DNA from: Irineochytrium annulatum
Lineage: Eukaryota > Chytridiomycota > Chytridiomycetes > Chytridiales > Chytridiaceae
Direction of reading: 5' to 3'
Assembly (NCBI GenBank): GCA_027600665.1
Contig: JADGJL010000005.1
Span: 1 to 64,000 of the forward strand
Length of the DNA: 64,000 nucleotides
Under the pieces are notes generated by a model. It was not told the DNA's origin, ran no database searches, and worked only from the letters and a program-made list of their open reading frames with translations. Both the position numbers and the translations under genes were made by a program. Positions within the stretch are counted from its first letter, which is position 1. Each line of letters begins with the position of its first letter. This document shows positions 52,801 through 62,600 of this stretch, one piece after another.

Positions 52801-54635
52801 TGAAGCGCAGCTTGTCGATCCGCCTGTTCTTTCATTTTGCCATCGTAATTACGTTGTCCCTGTCTGCTATCGGCTTGTTTACCTACACCTATGCCTCAAC
52901 TGAGATGAACGACCAGTTGGCGGGCAACATCGCCCAAACGATGCGTAATACGGCGTACCAAACCGACCTGTATTTGCAAAATTATGATCGCTCAACGTAC
53001 TCTATCCTCTCTAATGGAAGTGTGAAGCATTTCCTCGATATGAATTCGGAGGATAGTTATGCCTATTACGAGTACAGCCGTCAGATTAAAAGGAACGTGT
53101 TCCCGCCTGTATTTATGTTATATCCACAGATCAAGTTCCTGTATGTTATCGGGGAGAACGGGCGGGTTGTCATCGATGACAACCAGAATTCAGCGGGCAT
53201 ACCCGATATCGATGCTGCCCAGCAGTATAAGGAGCTGCTCGCTACGACCCCTGCGAATGGCGAATCGACGTTGCTCACCCGCAGTATTCGCAGTGGACAG
53301 AGTTCGAATGTCATTACGATTGCACGCCGGATCAGGGGGATGTCCTCCTACACACCAAACGGAGTGCTGGCGATGGAAGTGAATGTGCTGGAGCTTGACA
53401 ACATCTGGGGAGAACTCGATCTCGGTCAAGGGGGATATCAGTATGTGATGGATCAGAACGGAAATGTCATCTACCTTCCTGGGGTCGAGGAGGCGCAAAC
53501 CGTGATGTCATCCAGCACCGTGGACAGACTTATGCACATGGAGGCAGGGTCACTGGAACAGAACACGGATGGCACCAAACGGCTGTTTATATCGGAACTG
53601 TCTGCCTATTCGGGCTGGCGCTTTGTCGCTTCCGTGCCGCTGTCGGAGCTTCAAAGGCCGATTGCAACGATTCGCTCAGCTACATTATGGGTTGGTGCAG
53701 GAACCTTGCTCGCTGCGCTTGTTGTGGCGTATCGGATCGGAGCATCTCAAGTGGAACCCATTCGGGTGCTGATGAACGGAATGAGACAGACGGAGAAGGG
53801 AATCTGGAACAAGGTGGAGATGAAGGAAAGGCGTGATGAGATTGGCGTGCTGATCCGCAGCTATAATCTGATGGTCAGCCGTTTGTCGGACATGATTGAG
53901 AGTGTATATGAGTCGGAGCTGCGCCGCCAGAAGTCGGAAATTGAGCTACAGCAGGAGGCGTTGGAACGACACCGTGCGGAATTTCAGGCGCTCCAGTTGC
54001 AGATCAATCCGCATTTTCTCTACAACACGCTGGAGACGATCAAATGTTATGCCGTTGTACAGGACTCCGAAGAAATTGCACAGATGGTGGAATCGATGGC
54101 CCATATGCTCCGTTATTCCATTCAGACCAATCTGGAGGAAATTACGGTGGCCAATGAGTTGAAGCATGTGCTCGCCTACCTTTCTATCATGAAACATCGC
54201 ATGGATCGGGAGCTTGAAGTGGAGGTCATCATTGCACCGGATCTGTTGCTGGAAAAAATGGTTCGTCTCACCCTCCAGCCCCTGGTGGAGAATGTGCTGC
54301 AACATGCGTTTCCACAGGGCATGGAACCGGGTCATTATATCCGCATCGATGCTCGGCGCCTGGAAGATCGCTTCCTTGTGATCGTGCAGGATAACGGCAT
54401 GGGCATGAACGATGAACGCCTGAAGAAGCTGCGTGACCGTCTGGAATTAAATCGTCTGGCAGGGGAAGATTCCGATGATTTCTACCATCGTGGAGGCATT
54501 GGTCTCATGAATGTCCATCGACGGATTCAACTGGTATTTGGAGAAACGTATGGCTTGATGATTGAGAGTGAGCGAGGCTTGGGAACGACCATTACGATGG
54601 CGCTTCCGGCCGATCAGCACAGCAAGCGGATTTAA
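52797..54635 (+). CDS. YesM-type sensor histidine kinase
   Basis: A 612-residue kinase of the LytS/YesM class. Membrane segment at about 12-32, an extracellular Cache-like sensor of about 265 residues, second segment at about 300-320, and a HAMP domain (E-P-I-R-V-L-M-N-G-M). The H-kinase box is Q-I-N-P-H-F-L-Y-N-T-L-E with H406. The ATPase domain has L-T-L-Q-P-L-V-E-N-V-L-Q-H and D-N-G-M-G-M. In such loci the sensor responds to an oligosaccharide or a sugar-loaded binding protein. It overlaps the regulator by four bases. Confidence 0.92.
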   Translation: MMKRSLSIRLFFHFAIVITLSLSAIGLFTYTYASTEMNDQLAGNIAQTMRNTAYQTDLYLQNYDRSTYSILSNGSVKHFLDMNSEDSYAYYEYSRQIKRNVFPPVFMLYPQIKFLYVIGENGRVVIDDNQNSAGIPDIDAAQQYKELLATTPANGESTLLTRSIRSGQSSNVITIARRIRGMSSYTPNGVLAMEVNVLELDNIWGELDLGQGGYQYVMDQNGNVIYLPGVEEAQTVMSSSTVDRLMHMEAGSLEQNTDGTKRLFISELSAYSGWRFVASVPLSELQRPIATIRSATLWVGAGTLLAALVVAYRIGASQVEPIRVLMNGMRQTEKGIWNKVEMKERRDEIGVLIRSYNLMVSRLSDMIESVYESELRRQKSEIELQQEALERHRAEFQALQLQINPHFLYNTLETIKCYAVVQDSEEIAQMVESMAHMLRYSIQTNLEEITVANELKHVLAYLSIMKHRMDRELEVEVIIAPDLLLEKMVRLTLQPLVENVLQHAFPQGMEPGHYIRIDARRLEDRFLVIVQDNGMGMNDERLKKLRDRLELNRLAGEDSDDFYHRGGIGLMNVHRRIQLVFGETYGLMIESERGLGTTITMALPADQHSKRI

Positions 54636-54671
54636 TGTAATTGAAACCAATAACAGGGAGGAAGATCAAAC

Positions 54672-55439
54672 ATGAATATTAACTTGCAGAACAAAATTGC
54701 GTTGGTAACAGGTTCCAGTGGAGGGATTGGCGCTGCTATTGCCGGGTCATTGGCTCGCTGTGGGGCAAAGGTGGCTGTGAATGGTCTGCATAATATGGAG
54801 CGGGCGGAGGAGGTCGTGGCAGCGATTCGGGATGCTGGTGGTGAAGCGGCGGCATTTCAGGCCGATGTGACCGATATGGATGCCATAGAATCGATGGTTG
54901 GGGATATCACGCTTCGTTTCGGCGGTCCAATTGACTTGTTAATCAATAATGCGGGGCATCTGGTGGAGCGGAGCCCTATTGAAACGATGAGCGAGGAGCT
55001 TTACAGCCGGATTATGGATGTCAATCTGAAGAGCGCCGTATTTGTCTCCAAAGCGGTCATTCCTGGCATGAAGGCGGCTGGAGGCGGACGAATTATCAAT
55101 CTGACCTCGGTAGCGGCTCATAACGGGGGCGGGCCGGGTGCAGCTATTTACGCAGCCTCCAAGGCGGCTGTCATTGCGTTAACCAAAGGGCTTGCCAAAG
55201 AACTGGCTCCTGGGGGGATTACGGTTAATGCCCTTTCACCGGGCTTCATTGGACAGACGGCATTCCATGCTACGTTCACCTCGGCAGAAGGCCGGACTTC
55301 TGCAGTAGGCAGCATCCCGCTTGGACGGGAAGGGACTCCCGATGATGTTGCAGGAGCGGCGTTGTACCTGTGTTCTGACCTGGGGGCTTTTATCACCGGA
55401 GAGACGATAGAAATCAATGGCGGAATGTACATGCGTTGA
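54672..55439 (+). CDS. SDR family oxidoreductase (candidate uronate-product reductase)
   Basis: A 255-residue classical short-chain dehydrogenase. The cofactor loop is T-G-S-S-G-G-I-G, the structural motif N-N-A-G, and the catalytic pair Y160/K164 lies in Y-A-A-S-K, with a preceding Ser in L-T-S-V-A. The C-terminus has G-E-T-I-E-I-N-G-G. GGGAGGAAG lies 7 bp before the ATG. Nearest functional models are KduD-like and 4-deoxy-hexoseulose-uronate reductases, which reduce the keto product of pectin or alginate lyases. The operon position between the kinase and a lyase supports that, but specificity is inferred. Confidence 0.88.
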   Translation: MNINLQNKIALVTGSSGGIGAAIAGSLARCGAKVAVNGLHNMERAEEVVAAIRDAGGEAAAFQADVTDMDAIESMVGDITLRFGGPIDLLINNAGHLVERSPIETMSEELYSRIMDVNLKSAVFVSKAVIPGMKAAGGGRIINLTSVAAHNGGGPGAAIYAASKAAVIALTKGLAKELAPGGITVNALSPGFIGQTAFHATFTSAEGRTSAVGSIPLGREGTPDDVAGAALYLCSDLGAFITGETIEINGGMYMR

Positions 55440-55473
55440 GGCTACAACATTGCGATAAGGAGGGAATGATACG

Positions 55474-57843
55474 ATGGAAGTGAAACGGAAGCTTGCAGAA
55501 AGACTGTTGTACCAACCTATTAGCGGGCCGTTCCATGTGGACTATGCACCTGATGAACATACCATTCTGGCAGAGAATCCGCCAAGGTTTACCTGGATGG
55601 CGGCACAGCAGGAGGATGAGAATGCCTATCTGCTGCAAGTATCGGCGAGCCCTTCTTTTCAGAAAGAAGAGACGATGACCTTTACGCCGCTCCCGTATAA
55701 TTTTTTCACACCTGAGCGGGTGTTTGAACCTGGAGAGTATTATTGGCGATATGCGCTGCTTATAGATCAATCAATGCAGCAAGGAAGCGAAGCCGAAACG
55801 GATGCCGTGCAGGAGAAACAGCAGGAAATGTCATCATGGAGTGAGGTGCGGCGGTTTACGGTTCCAGCGGGACTACCGGAGACACCTCTACCCTCCCGGG
55901 CACAACGATACGTTTGCACAGACACATCTCACCCACGGCTGTGGCTTGGTGAGCGTGGACTGAATGCGCTTGCCGATGGTGTTGCGTCCGACTCCACGTA
56001 TTGCGGCTGGGATGTGTTTATGGCAAATTCCGTGGAACCGTGGGCAGACCGTGACCCAATTCGTGAACCGCTGCCTTACCCGGATAACAAACGTGTCGCC
56101 ACGTTGTGGAGACAAATGTACATTGACTGTCAGGAAGTGTTATATGCCATTCGTCATCTGAGTATCGCTGGGCGGGTGCTTCGAGACGAACGGCTGCTTG
56201 AAGCGGCGAAAACCTGGCTGCTGCATGTGGCGGCCTGGGATACGGAGGGAACAACCTCCCGCGATTATAACGATGAGGCAGCCTTTCGGGTCGCAGCGGC
56301 GCTTGCTTGGGGCTATGACTGGCTGCATGATGAGTTGAACAGTGAAGAGCAAGATGTGGTAAGACGCAGTTTGCTGCGGCGGACAGAACAGGTAGCCCAG
56401 CATGTAATGGTCCGCTCAAAGATTCATCATGTGCCCTATGACAGCCATGCAATTCGTTCATTGTCTTCCGTACTTGTACCGTGCTGTATGGCTTTGTTGC
56501 ATGAGGAGCAGCAAGCTGCAGCGTGGCTGGATTATGCGATCGATTATTATGCCTGTCTGTACTCCCCTTGGGGTGGCAGTGATGGGGGTTGGGCCGAAGG
56601 ACCGATGTACTGGACAACAGGCATGGCCTATGTAACCGAAGCGATGAATCTGCTGCGAAACTATGCGGGCATCGACTTCTTCCGTCGACCGTTCTTCCAG
56701 CGTACCGGGGATTTTCCACTCTACGTGTACCCGCCTGATGCACGGCGCGCCAGCTTTGGAGATCAGTCTACGCTGGGTGACCCGGTCAATTTGAAAACAG
56801 GCTATCTTGTGCGCCAACTGGCAGGTGTTACAGGCAACCGCTGGTACCAGTGGTACTTTGAGCGTGTACGCCAATCCGATCCGGGGACAGAGGGAGCCTT
56901 TTATAACTACGGCTGGTGGGATTTTAACTTTGACGAATTGGTATATCGCCACGATTATCCGCAGGTGGAGGAAGAGTCACCTGTGAACATCGAGCCGCTC
57001 AAATGGTTCCGGGATGTGGGATGGGTAGCTATGCATCACCGGATGGATGATCCGGATGAGCATATGATGCTGCTGCTCAAGTCAAGCCGTTATGGCTCCA
57101 TCAGCCATAGCCATGCGGATCAGAACAGCTTTACCCTGCATGCATTCGGTGAGCCGCTTGCGGCGGATACCGGCTATTATATCGCGCATGGAAGTTCCTT
57201 TCACCGGGAATGGCGCAGGCAGACACGCTCCAAAAACAATCTGCTGATTGGCGGAGCAGGTCAGTATGCCGAGAACAACAAAGTGCTGAACATGGCGGCA
57301 ACCGGGCAGATCGAAGATGCGTATTGGCGAGACGGTGATGGTTATGTGCGCGCGGTAGCGACCGATGCCTACGCCAGCACCGTACCGCATGTGAAGCGTG
57401 TTGTACGGGAAATACATTTTCTGCAATCATCCTACTTCGTCATTGTGGACCACATTGACCTGAAGCAGCCGGACAGCGTTCAATGGCTGTTCCATGCACT
57501 ACACCCGTTACAGCTGAAAGGGCAGACCTTCCGTCTGAACGGTACTAAGGCAGGGCTTGAGGGGACATTTGTCTATGCTTCCTCCGGTGAACTGTCGCTC
57601 AGCCAGACGGATCAATTCGCAGAGGTGGACCCGGCAGAGTATGAAGGGCTGGACAGACATTATCATCTAAGCGCGGAAACGCGGCCTGCTTCAAGCCATA
57701 GAATTGTAACGCTGCTTGTGCCATATAAGATTGAGGAGCCGAAGTATGTCCCTTATTTCATCGATGACCAGGATCACGGCATTCATCTCTATTTTACCGA
57801 CAACGGTATAACAAAGAAGATCGAGGTATCCAAGACGTACTAG
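55474..57843 (+). CDS. Cytoplasmic DUF4962/heparinase II/III-like polysaccharide lyase
   Basis: A 789-residue protein without signal peptide or membrane segment. Residues about 15-130 are a DUF4962-type strand-rich opening (P-P-R-F-T-W, then F-E-P-G-E-Y-Y-W-R-Y). Residues about 150-500 form an alpha/alpha toroid with G-W-D-V-F, Y-N-D-E-A-A-F-R and Y-D-S-H-A-I-R. Residues about 505-789 are the anti-parallel beta-sheet half of heparinase II/III-like lyases, with S-H-S-H-A-D-Q-N-S-F and A-D-T-G-Y-Y. Relatives remove unsaturated uronic acid from oligosaccharides by beta-elimination; Tyr and His residues act as base and acid. Being intracellular, it should act on imported oligomers. Which uronate is cleaved is unknown. 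Confidence 0.83.
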   Translation: MEVKRKLAERLLYQPISGPFHVDYAPDEHTILAENPPRFTWMAAQQEDENAYLLQVSASPSFQKEETMTFTPLPYNFFTPERVFEPGEYYWRYALLIDQSMQQGSEAETDAVQEKQQEMSSWSEVRRFTVPAGLPETPLPSRAQRYVCTDTSHPRLWLGERGLNALADGVASDSTYCGWDVFMANSVEPWADRDPIREPLPYPDNKRVATLWRQMYIDCQEVLYAIRHLSIAGRVLRDERLLEAAKTWLLHVAAWDTEGTTSRDYNDEAAFRVAAALAWGYDWLHDELNSEEQDVVRRSLLRRTEQVAQHVMVRSKIHHVPYDSHAIRSLSSVLVPCCMALLHEEQQAAAWLDYAIDYYACLYSPWGGSDGGWAEGPMYWTTGMAYVTEAMNLLRNYAGIDFFRRPFFQRTGDFPLYVYPPDARRASFGDQSTLGDPVNLKTGYLVRQLAGVTGNRWYQWYFERVRQSDPGTEGAFYNYGWWDFNFDELVYRHDYPQVEEESPVNIEPLKWFRDVGWVAMHHRMDDPDEHMMLLLKSSRYGSISHSHADQNSFTLHAFGEPLAADTGYYIAHGSSFHREWRRQTRSKNNLLIGGAGQYAENNKVLNMAATGQIEDAYWRDGDGYVRAVATDAYASTVPHVKRVVREIHFLQSSYFVIVDHIDLKQPDSVQWLFHALHPLQLKGQTFRLNGTKAGLEGTFVYASSGELSLSQTDQFAEVDPAEYEGLDRHYHLSAETRPASSHRIVTLLVPYKIEEPKYVPYFIDDQDHGIHLYFTDNGITKKIEVSKTY

Positions 57844-57850
57844 TAAGTGC

Positions 57851-57940
57851 TGACCTAAAGAAAACGCAATCTCATCTAAAACATCCCCATTGTTGCAGGC
57901 GGTGGGGATGTTTTAACATCTATTTGAAAGCGCTTTACCA
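57851..57940 (+). promoter_or_regulatory. Regulatory region of the LplA/esterase unit
   Basis: TGACCTAAAGAAAAC (57851-57865), then 22 bp, then CATTGTTGC (57888-57896) holding TTGTTG, a -10 TAACAT (57914-57919), and the cre-like TGAAAGCGCTTTACCA (57925-57940). The box and CATTGTTGC have exactly the spacing seen at 49530-49575. Here the promoter overlaps the terminator hairpin of the preceding lyase gene. Confidence 0.65.
57878..57914 (+). terminator. Terminator of the lyase operon, overlapping the next promoter
   Basis: AAAACATCCCC (57878-57888) pairs with GGGGATGTTTT (57904-57914) around a 15-base loop. The -35 element TTGTTG of the next unit lies in the loop, so termination and re-initiation share the same DNA. 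Confidence 0.75.
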
Positions 57941-57984
57941 ACGAGTGGTACCTAAATCTAAATCAGGATGAAAAGAGGGGTAGC

Positions 57985-59535
57985 ATGAAAAAGTGGATGG
58001 TCACAGGCATGGCGCTATTGCTGGCGACAACCGTCATGGCGGGATGCAGCACTGGAAGCGGGGCGAAATCCGGTGAGAATGGGGGAGACGGCAAGACGAG
58101 GTTCTCCATGTCACTGCGAACGCTGGCGTATACGTATGTGGAGAAGTCGCCCGACATCAACCAGGATAAATGGGTGAAAAGGCTGGAGGATCTGACCAAT
58201 ACCGATCTCAAAATTGTCCTGGTGCCTCATAAGGAATATGAGCAGAAAATGGTGCAAATGTTTGCCACCAATGATATTCCTGATGTGGTGCAGGGTGACG
58301 GCGGCGTCAACGGCAAGGAGATGGCCGGCTCGGTCGAAGCCGGAGTATTTCAGCCACTGGATGAGTTGTTGCAGCAGTATGGGCAAGATTTGCTGAAAGC
58401 CGTGCCGAAGGAAGCCTGGGACCAGGTCACCCATGACGGCCAGATCTATGCCATCCCTGAATATTTATCCAATCCATCCCGCCGGGCAACCTGGATTCGT
58501 AAGGATTTGCTGGATCAAACCGGATTGCCGGTGCCTACTACGGTGGAGGAGACAATGGAAGTGCTGCGCGCCTTTAAAAAGCTTGGCGTGGAGAATCCAT
58601 ATATGGGGCGTGAGGATTTCAAATATGCGGATACCTTCTTTGGTGCCTATGATGTGCAGCAGTTCTTGTCCATGATGGAGCAGCAGGGCGACCAGATTGT
58701 ACCGAAGTTCATGGATAACGAGAATATGCAGCAAGCCCTGACGGTGTATAAGACGATGTATGAGGAAGGGCTTATCAACAAAGAGTTCGCAACGATTAAT
58801 TCCACCGTATTCAAAAATACGATCCTCTCCGGCAAAGCAGGCATGTGGTCCATGAATGCCAACGAACTGATCCAGTGGGAGAAGCAGATTAAAGCGTCGG
58901 TTCCCGATGCCAAAATCGAGATTATCCCTTCCCCTGTCGGCCCGGACGGAAAAGGCGGTTATTATCTGTACGGTCCTGTGACACGTGCCTACTTTATTAA
59001 TAAGAATGCGGCCGATCCGGCTTCCATTATCCGTTTTTTCAACTGGATGGTGTCTGACGAAGCGGAGAAATTCTTCACGTACGGTACGGAAGGAGAGACC
59101 TATACAGAGGATAATGGTGTGATTTCATATACAGCTCCGACAGACTCTGCTGGCGTGGACGAGGAGCGTTACCGTCAATCGTTCTTATGGTTCGTACAGG
59201 ACACAACATACAACAAAGGCTCCCTATCCCTGACTGAAGAAGGCAAAAAGCTGATGAATATTTACGATACGGTTTTAGCCAAAGAAGGTCGGGATGGCAT
59301 TAACTTTGATCCGCGTTTGGAAGCTTTTGTACAGAATCCCGATATTGCTCCCAATTCGGATACACCTCCTCAGGTATTGCTCACACACATGATCAAGATG
59401 GTATATGGCAAGGAGCCGATCTCCGATTGGCCGAAGGTAGTTGAAGAATGGAAATCCAAAGGCGGGGATCAGGCCATCAAGGAAGCCACAGAGAAGTTCA
59501 AGAACGGTGAAGGCGTGTCGGCACCGCGTCGATAG
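57985..59535 (+). CDS. LplA-type extracellular oligosaccharide-binding lipoprotein
   Basis: A 516-residue binding protein. It has a lipoprotein signal peptide with lipobox M-A-G-C near residue 21 and a Ser/Gly linker. The body includes I-P-D-V-V-Q-G-D-G-G, R-A-T-W-I-R-K-D-L-L-D and Y-F-I-N-K-N-A-A-D-P, typical of the LplA/YtcQ family that serves LplB/LplC permeases. It is transcribed from its own promoter and sits 5 kb from its permeases, with regulator, kinase, reductase and lyase genes between. The separate promoter may give the excess of binding protein that importers need. Confidence 0.92.
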   Translation: MKKWMVTGMALLLATTVMAGCSTGSGAKSGENGGDGKTRFSMSLRTLAYTYVEKSPDINQDKWVKRLEDLTNTDLKIVLVPHKEYEQKMVQMFATNDIPDVVQGDGGVNGKEMAGSVEAGVFQPLDELLQQYGQDLLKAVPKEAWDQVTHDGQIYAIPEYLSNPSRRATWIRKDLLDQTGLPVPTTVEETMEVLRAFKKLGVENPYMGREDFKYADTFFGAYDVQQFLSMMEQQGDQIVPKFMDNENMQQALTVYKTMYEEGLINKEFATINSTVFKNTILSGKAGMWSMNANELIQWEKQIKASVPDAKIEIIPSPVGPDGKGGYYLYGPVTRAYFINKNAADPASIIRFFNWMVSDEAEKFFTYGTEGETYTEDNGVISYTAPTDSAGVDEERYRQSFLWFVQDTTYNKGSLSLTEEGKKLMNIYDTVLAKEGRDGINFDPRLEAFVQNPDIAPNSDTPPQVLLTHMIKMVYGKEPISDWPKVVEEWKSKGGDQAIKEATEKFKNGEGVSAPRR

Positions 59536-59620
59536 AATTGTTCGACATAAGCATGATTAACATCAGCAATTGCAAAGGTATAACTTCAGGAGATTGGACT
59601 ACCGTGCGGAGGGGATACAA

Positions 59621-62600
59621 GTGAATAATTTGTTCAAAACGTGGAAAAAGCGCGTTGTCCTTGTTGCCATGTCTATGATTCTCATTAACGGCACCATCGT
59701 TCCCATGCATGAAGTCCGGGCGATGGAAGATGTTGTTCCTAGCTCTATTCGTAACCCTACACAGGAAGAAAGAGAGAACGTCCCGGAGCCGGAGGGCCCG
59801 GAGCTGGAGATTTACGCGGAAAACTTTGATGACCCGGACAATTTTGGCTCTACAGGTGGAATTGCATTGAGAGCTCCCTGGTCGCAGGAAGGGGCGGGTG
59901 GAAGCAAGGCCAAGACGTCATCTTCCACCACGGCTCCCTCGCTGCCCAATATGATCAAGATGGACGGAACCGATGCGCTTGCACTACCTCTCAACTTGAC
60001 TGGATACGGAAATATTCGGCTGAGCTACTACACTCGTGCTTCGTCCTATATAACTGGAAGTGTGATTATCGAATGGTCAAAGGATGGTGGCACATCCTGG
60101 ACGACGCTGGAGACATTTGAACTTCCCCCGGGCACCCCGGACCTGAAGAATAAGGAAGGCAATACGCTAAAAAGCTGGACGCTGGGTTCGGAAGCGAACA
60201 ATAACAGCACGGTCAAAATTAGATTTCGGACAGGAGATGCCATGCAGGCCAACATGTATATCGACAATGTTGCCATTTACGGTCAGGCTATTCCCGGAAT
60301 AACGCCTGCCCCATCCCCGGTGCCACCTGGAGAGGGGAATACTGAATTCACGCCACCGCAAGGAGTGACTTTATATGAGGATGTGGAGATCGGTACGGCT
60401 GGTGGGCGGGCGATGTATTCATCCATTGCCGTTCCCGAGACAGCGGCAGCAGAACCGATGCCAGTCATGGTCTATATCCATGGAGGTGGATGGAATCACG
60501 GGGACCGGAAGCAGGCACTGAACTCCATATGCAACTATGTACTCAAACGTGGTTACATCGGTGTGTCTCTGGACTACCGACTGACGCCTGAGGCACCTTT
60601 CCCTGCCCAGATTCAGGATGTAAAGCTTGCTATTCGATACCTGCGAGCTCACGCTGAGCAGTACAATCTGGACCCAAGCCGTATTGGTGTCTGGGGATCA
60701 TCGGCGGGCGGACATCTCGCTGCATTGCTCGGTACAACAGGGGACATGGTCGCTGGTGACACTGTAGAGCTCGATACAGGGGTGACAGTGGATATACCTG
60801 ATCTGGAAGGTTCAGGCGGATGGCCTGAGTATTCCGACAAAGTGCAGGCGGTCGCTGACTGGTACGGACCTGCTGATTTTACAACGACATTTGCTAATAA
60901 CTATAGCTCGGTCACAGCTCTGCTTGGCGGGCATCGCGCGTTCGATGTTCCGGAGCAGGCCAGACTTGCCATGCCGGGCACGTATGCCTCACCAGATGAT
61001 CCACCATTCTGGATTCGGCACGGTGATGCTGACGCCACTATTCCCTATACCGACAGCGTTACTTTCGCGGGACAGCTTCAATCTGCGGGTGTGCCGATTG
61101 TGGATATGAAAGTCGTGCCTGGTCAGGGCCATGGATTTACAGGGACCGCTTCCGAGACTGCGAATGCAGAGGCATGGGCTTTCATGGATGAACATGTGAA
61201 GAACCGGATCGTTACGGAGCCTATTATTTTCAAAAGCAATCCTGAAGACACTTCGCCTGAAGATGAAGAAGTGGCTGAAGAAAAACCGTTGATTGAAAAG
61301 GTCATTGCCAGTAAGCTGCCAAGCGACGATGCGGCGATTGACAGCAGCAAGCCTGACCTGAATTTCAATCAGGCCACGGGCTCCAGTACCGGATTACTGA
61401 GCATCTCTTCCACTTCATCAACCAAGAAATATGTGTACTTCAAATTTGATATGTCCGGAAATGAGCCGGAAGGAGATCGGTATCGATTGCGGATTGCAGC
61501 CAAGAAAGGCACATCAAATATCGATACCACGTTGTCTCTGTACGGTTTGAATGTAACAGACTGGAGCGAATCATCGTTAACCTGGTCGAATGCTCCGGTC
61601 CAAAGTCTGAGCGAAGGTTCGCTGCTCGGCACATTCCAGGTTACGGCAGATCGGAATGGAAGCCCGGCCGTCTATGAACTGGATGTAACCGATGTTGTGA
61701 AGAGTCGTCCAGATGCGGAGCAGGTTGCATTTTTGCTTGCGGATGCGGAATCAACGGGTGTTTCCATAAACGTATACACCAAGGAAGCGAACGGAACGAG
61801 CAATCCGCGTCCACAGTTAACAGTCATTGCTTTGATCGAAGAAGGCAGTGACACGCAGTCACCCGAATGGGAGCAGGGAGCTGAGCTTGAGGTTCGCAAC
61901 TGGGGGACAGATTTTGCGGAACTAAGATGGCCAGCGGCCAGCGATGATACAGCTGTATCTGCCTACCGAATTTATCGGGATGGAGTCCTGCTGGCAGAAC
62001 AAAGTAAGCGGTCATTTCGTGACAGCGAACTTGCAGCTGGGACATCGTATACGTTTCAAGTGAAAGCAATTGACGAGGCGGGCAATATCAGCAGTGCTCT
62101 ATCAACCGAAATGACAACCCTAGACGTCCCGTTATCGTCCCTGCCTGTGGCTTCTGTCACGGCAAGTGGCAGCGACGGCAACCTAGCGACCAATACCATC
62201 GATAATAACAGCTATACACGCTGGTCTGTTGCCGGGGAGGGGCAATGGATCACATTTGATCTGGATCAGATACAGTCAGTGGGTTATGTGGGGATTGGTT
62301 TTTACAAAGGGGATGTCCGAAAGACCTTTTTTGAGATGGAATCGTCTGTTGACGGTGAGCAGTGGACCCAGGTATTCAACGGCGAAAGCAGTGGGGATAC
62401 AACCGAAATGCAGGCATTTGATATCCCAGACACTTCTGCACGTTATGTACGAATCACAGGGCATGGCAATTCAGATGCGAGTATTTACACAAGTCTGACC
62501 GATGTGCATCTGTATGCCCCTTTTGCAGGGGGAGGGACACCTGTGGCTCTGATTCCATATATCGTGCCACAACCACCTGAAGGGACGATGCCCTTTATCG

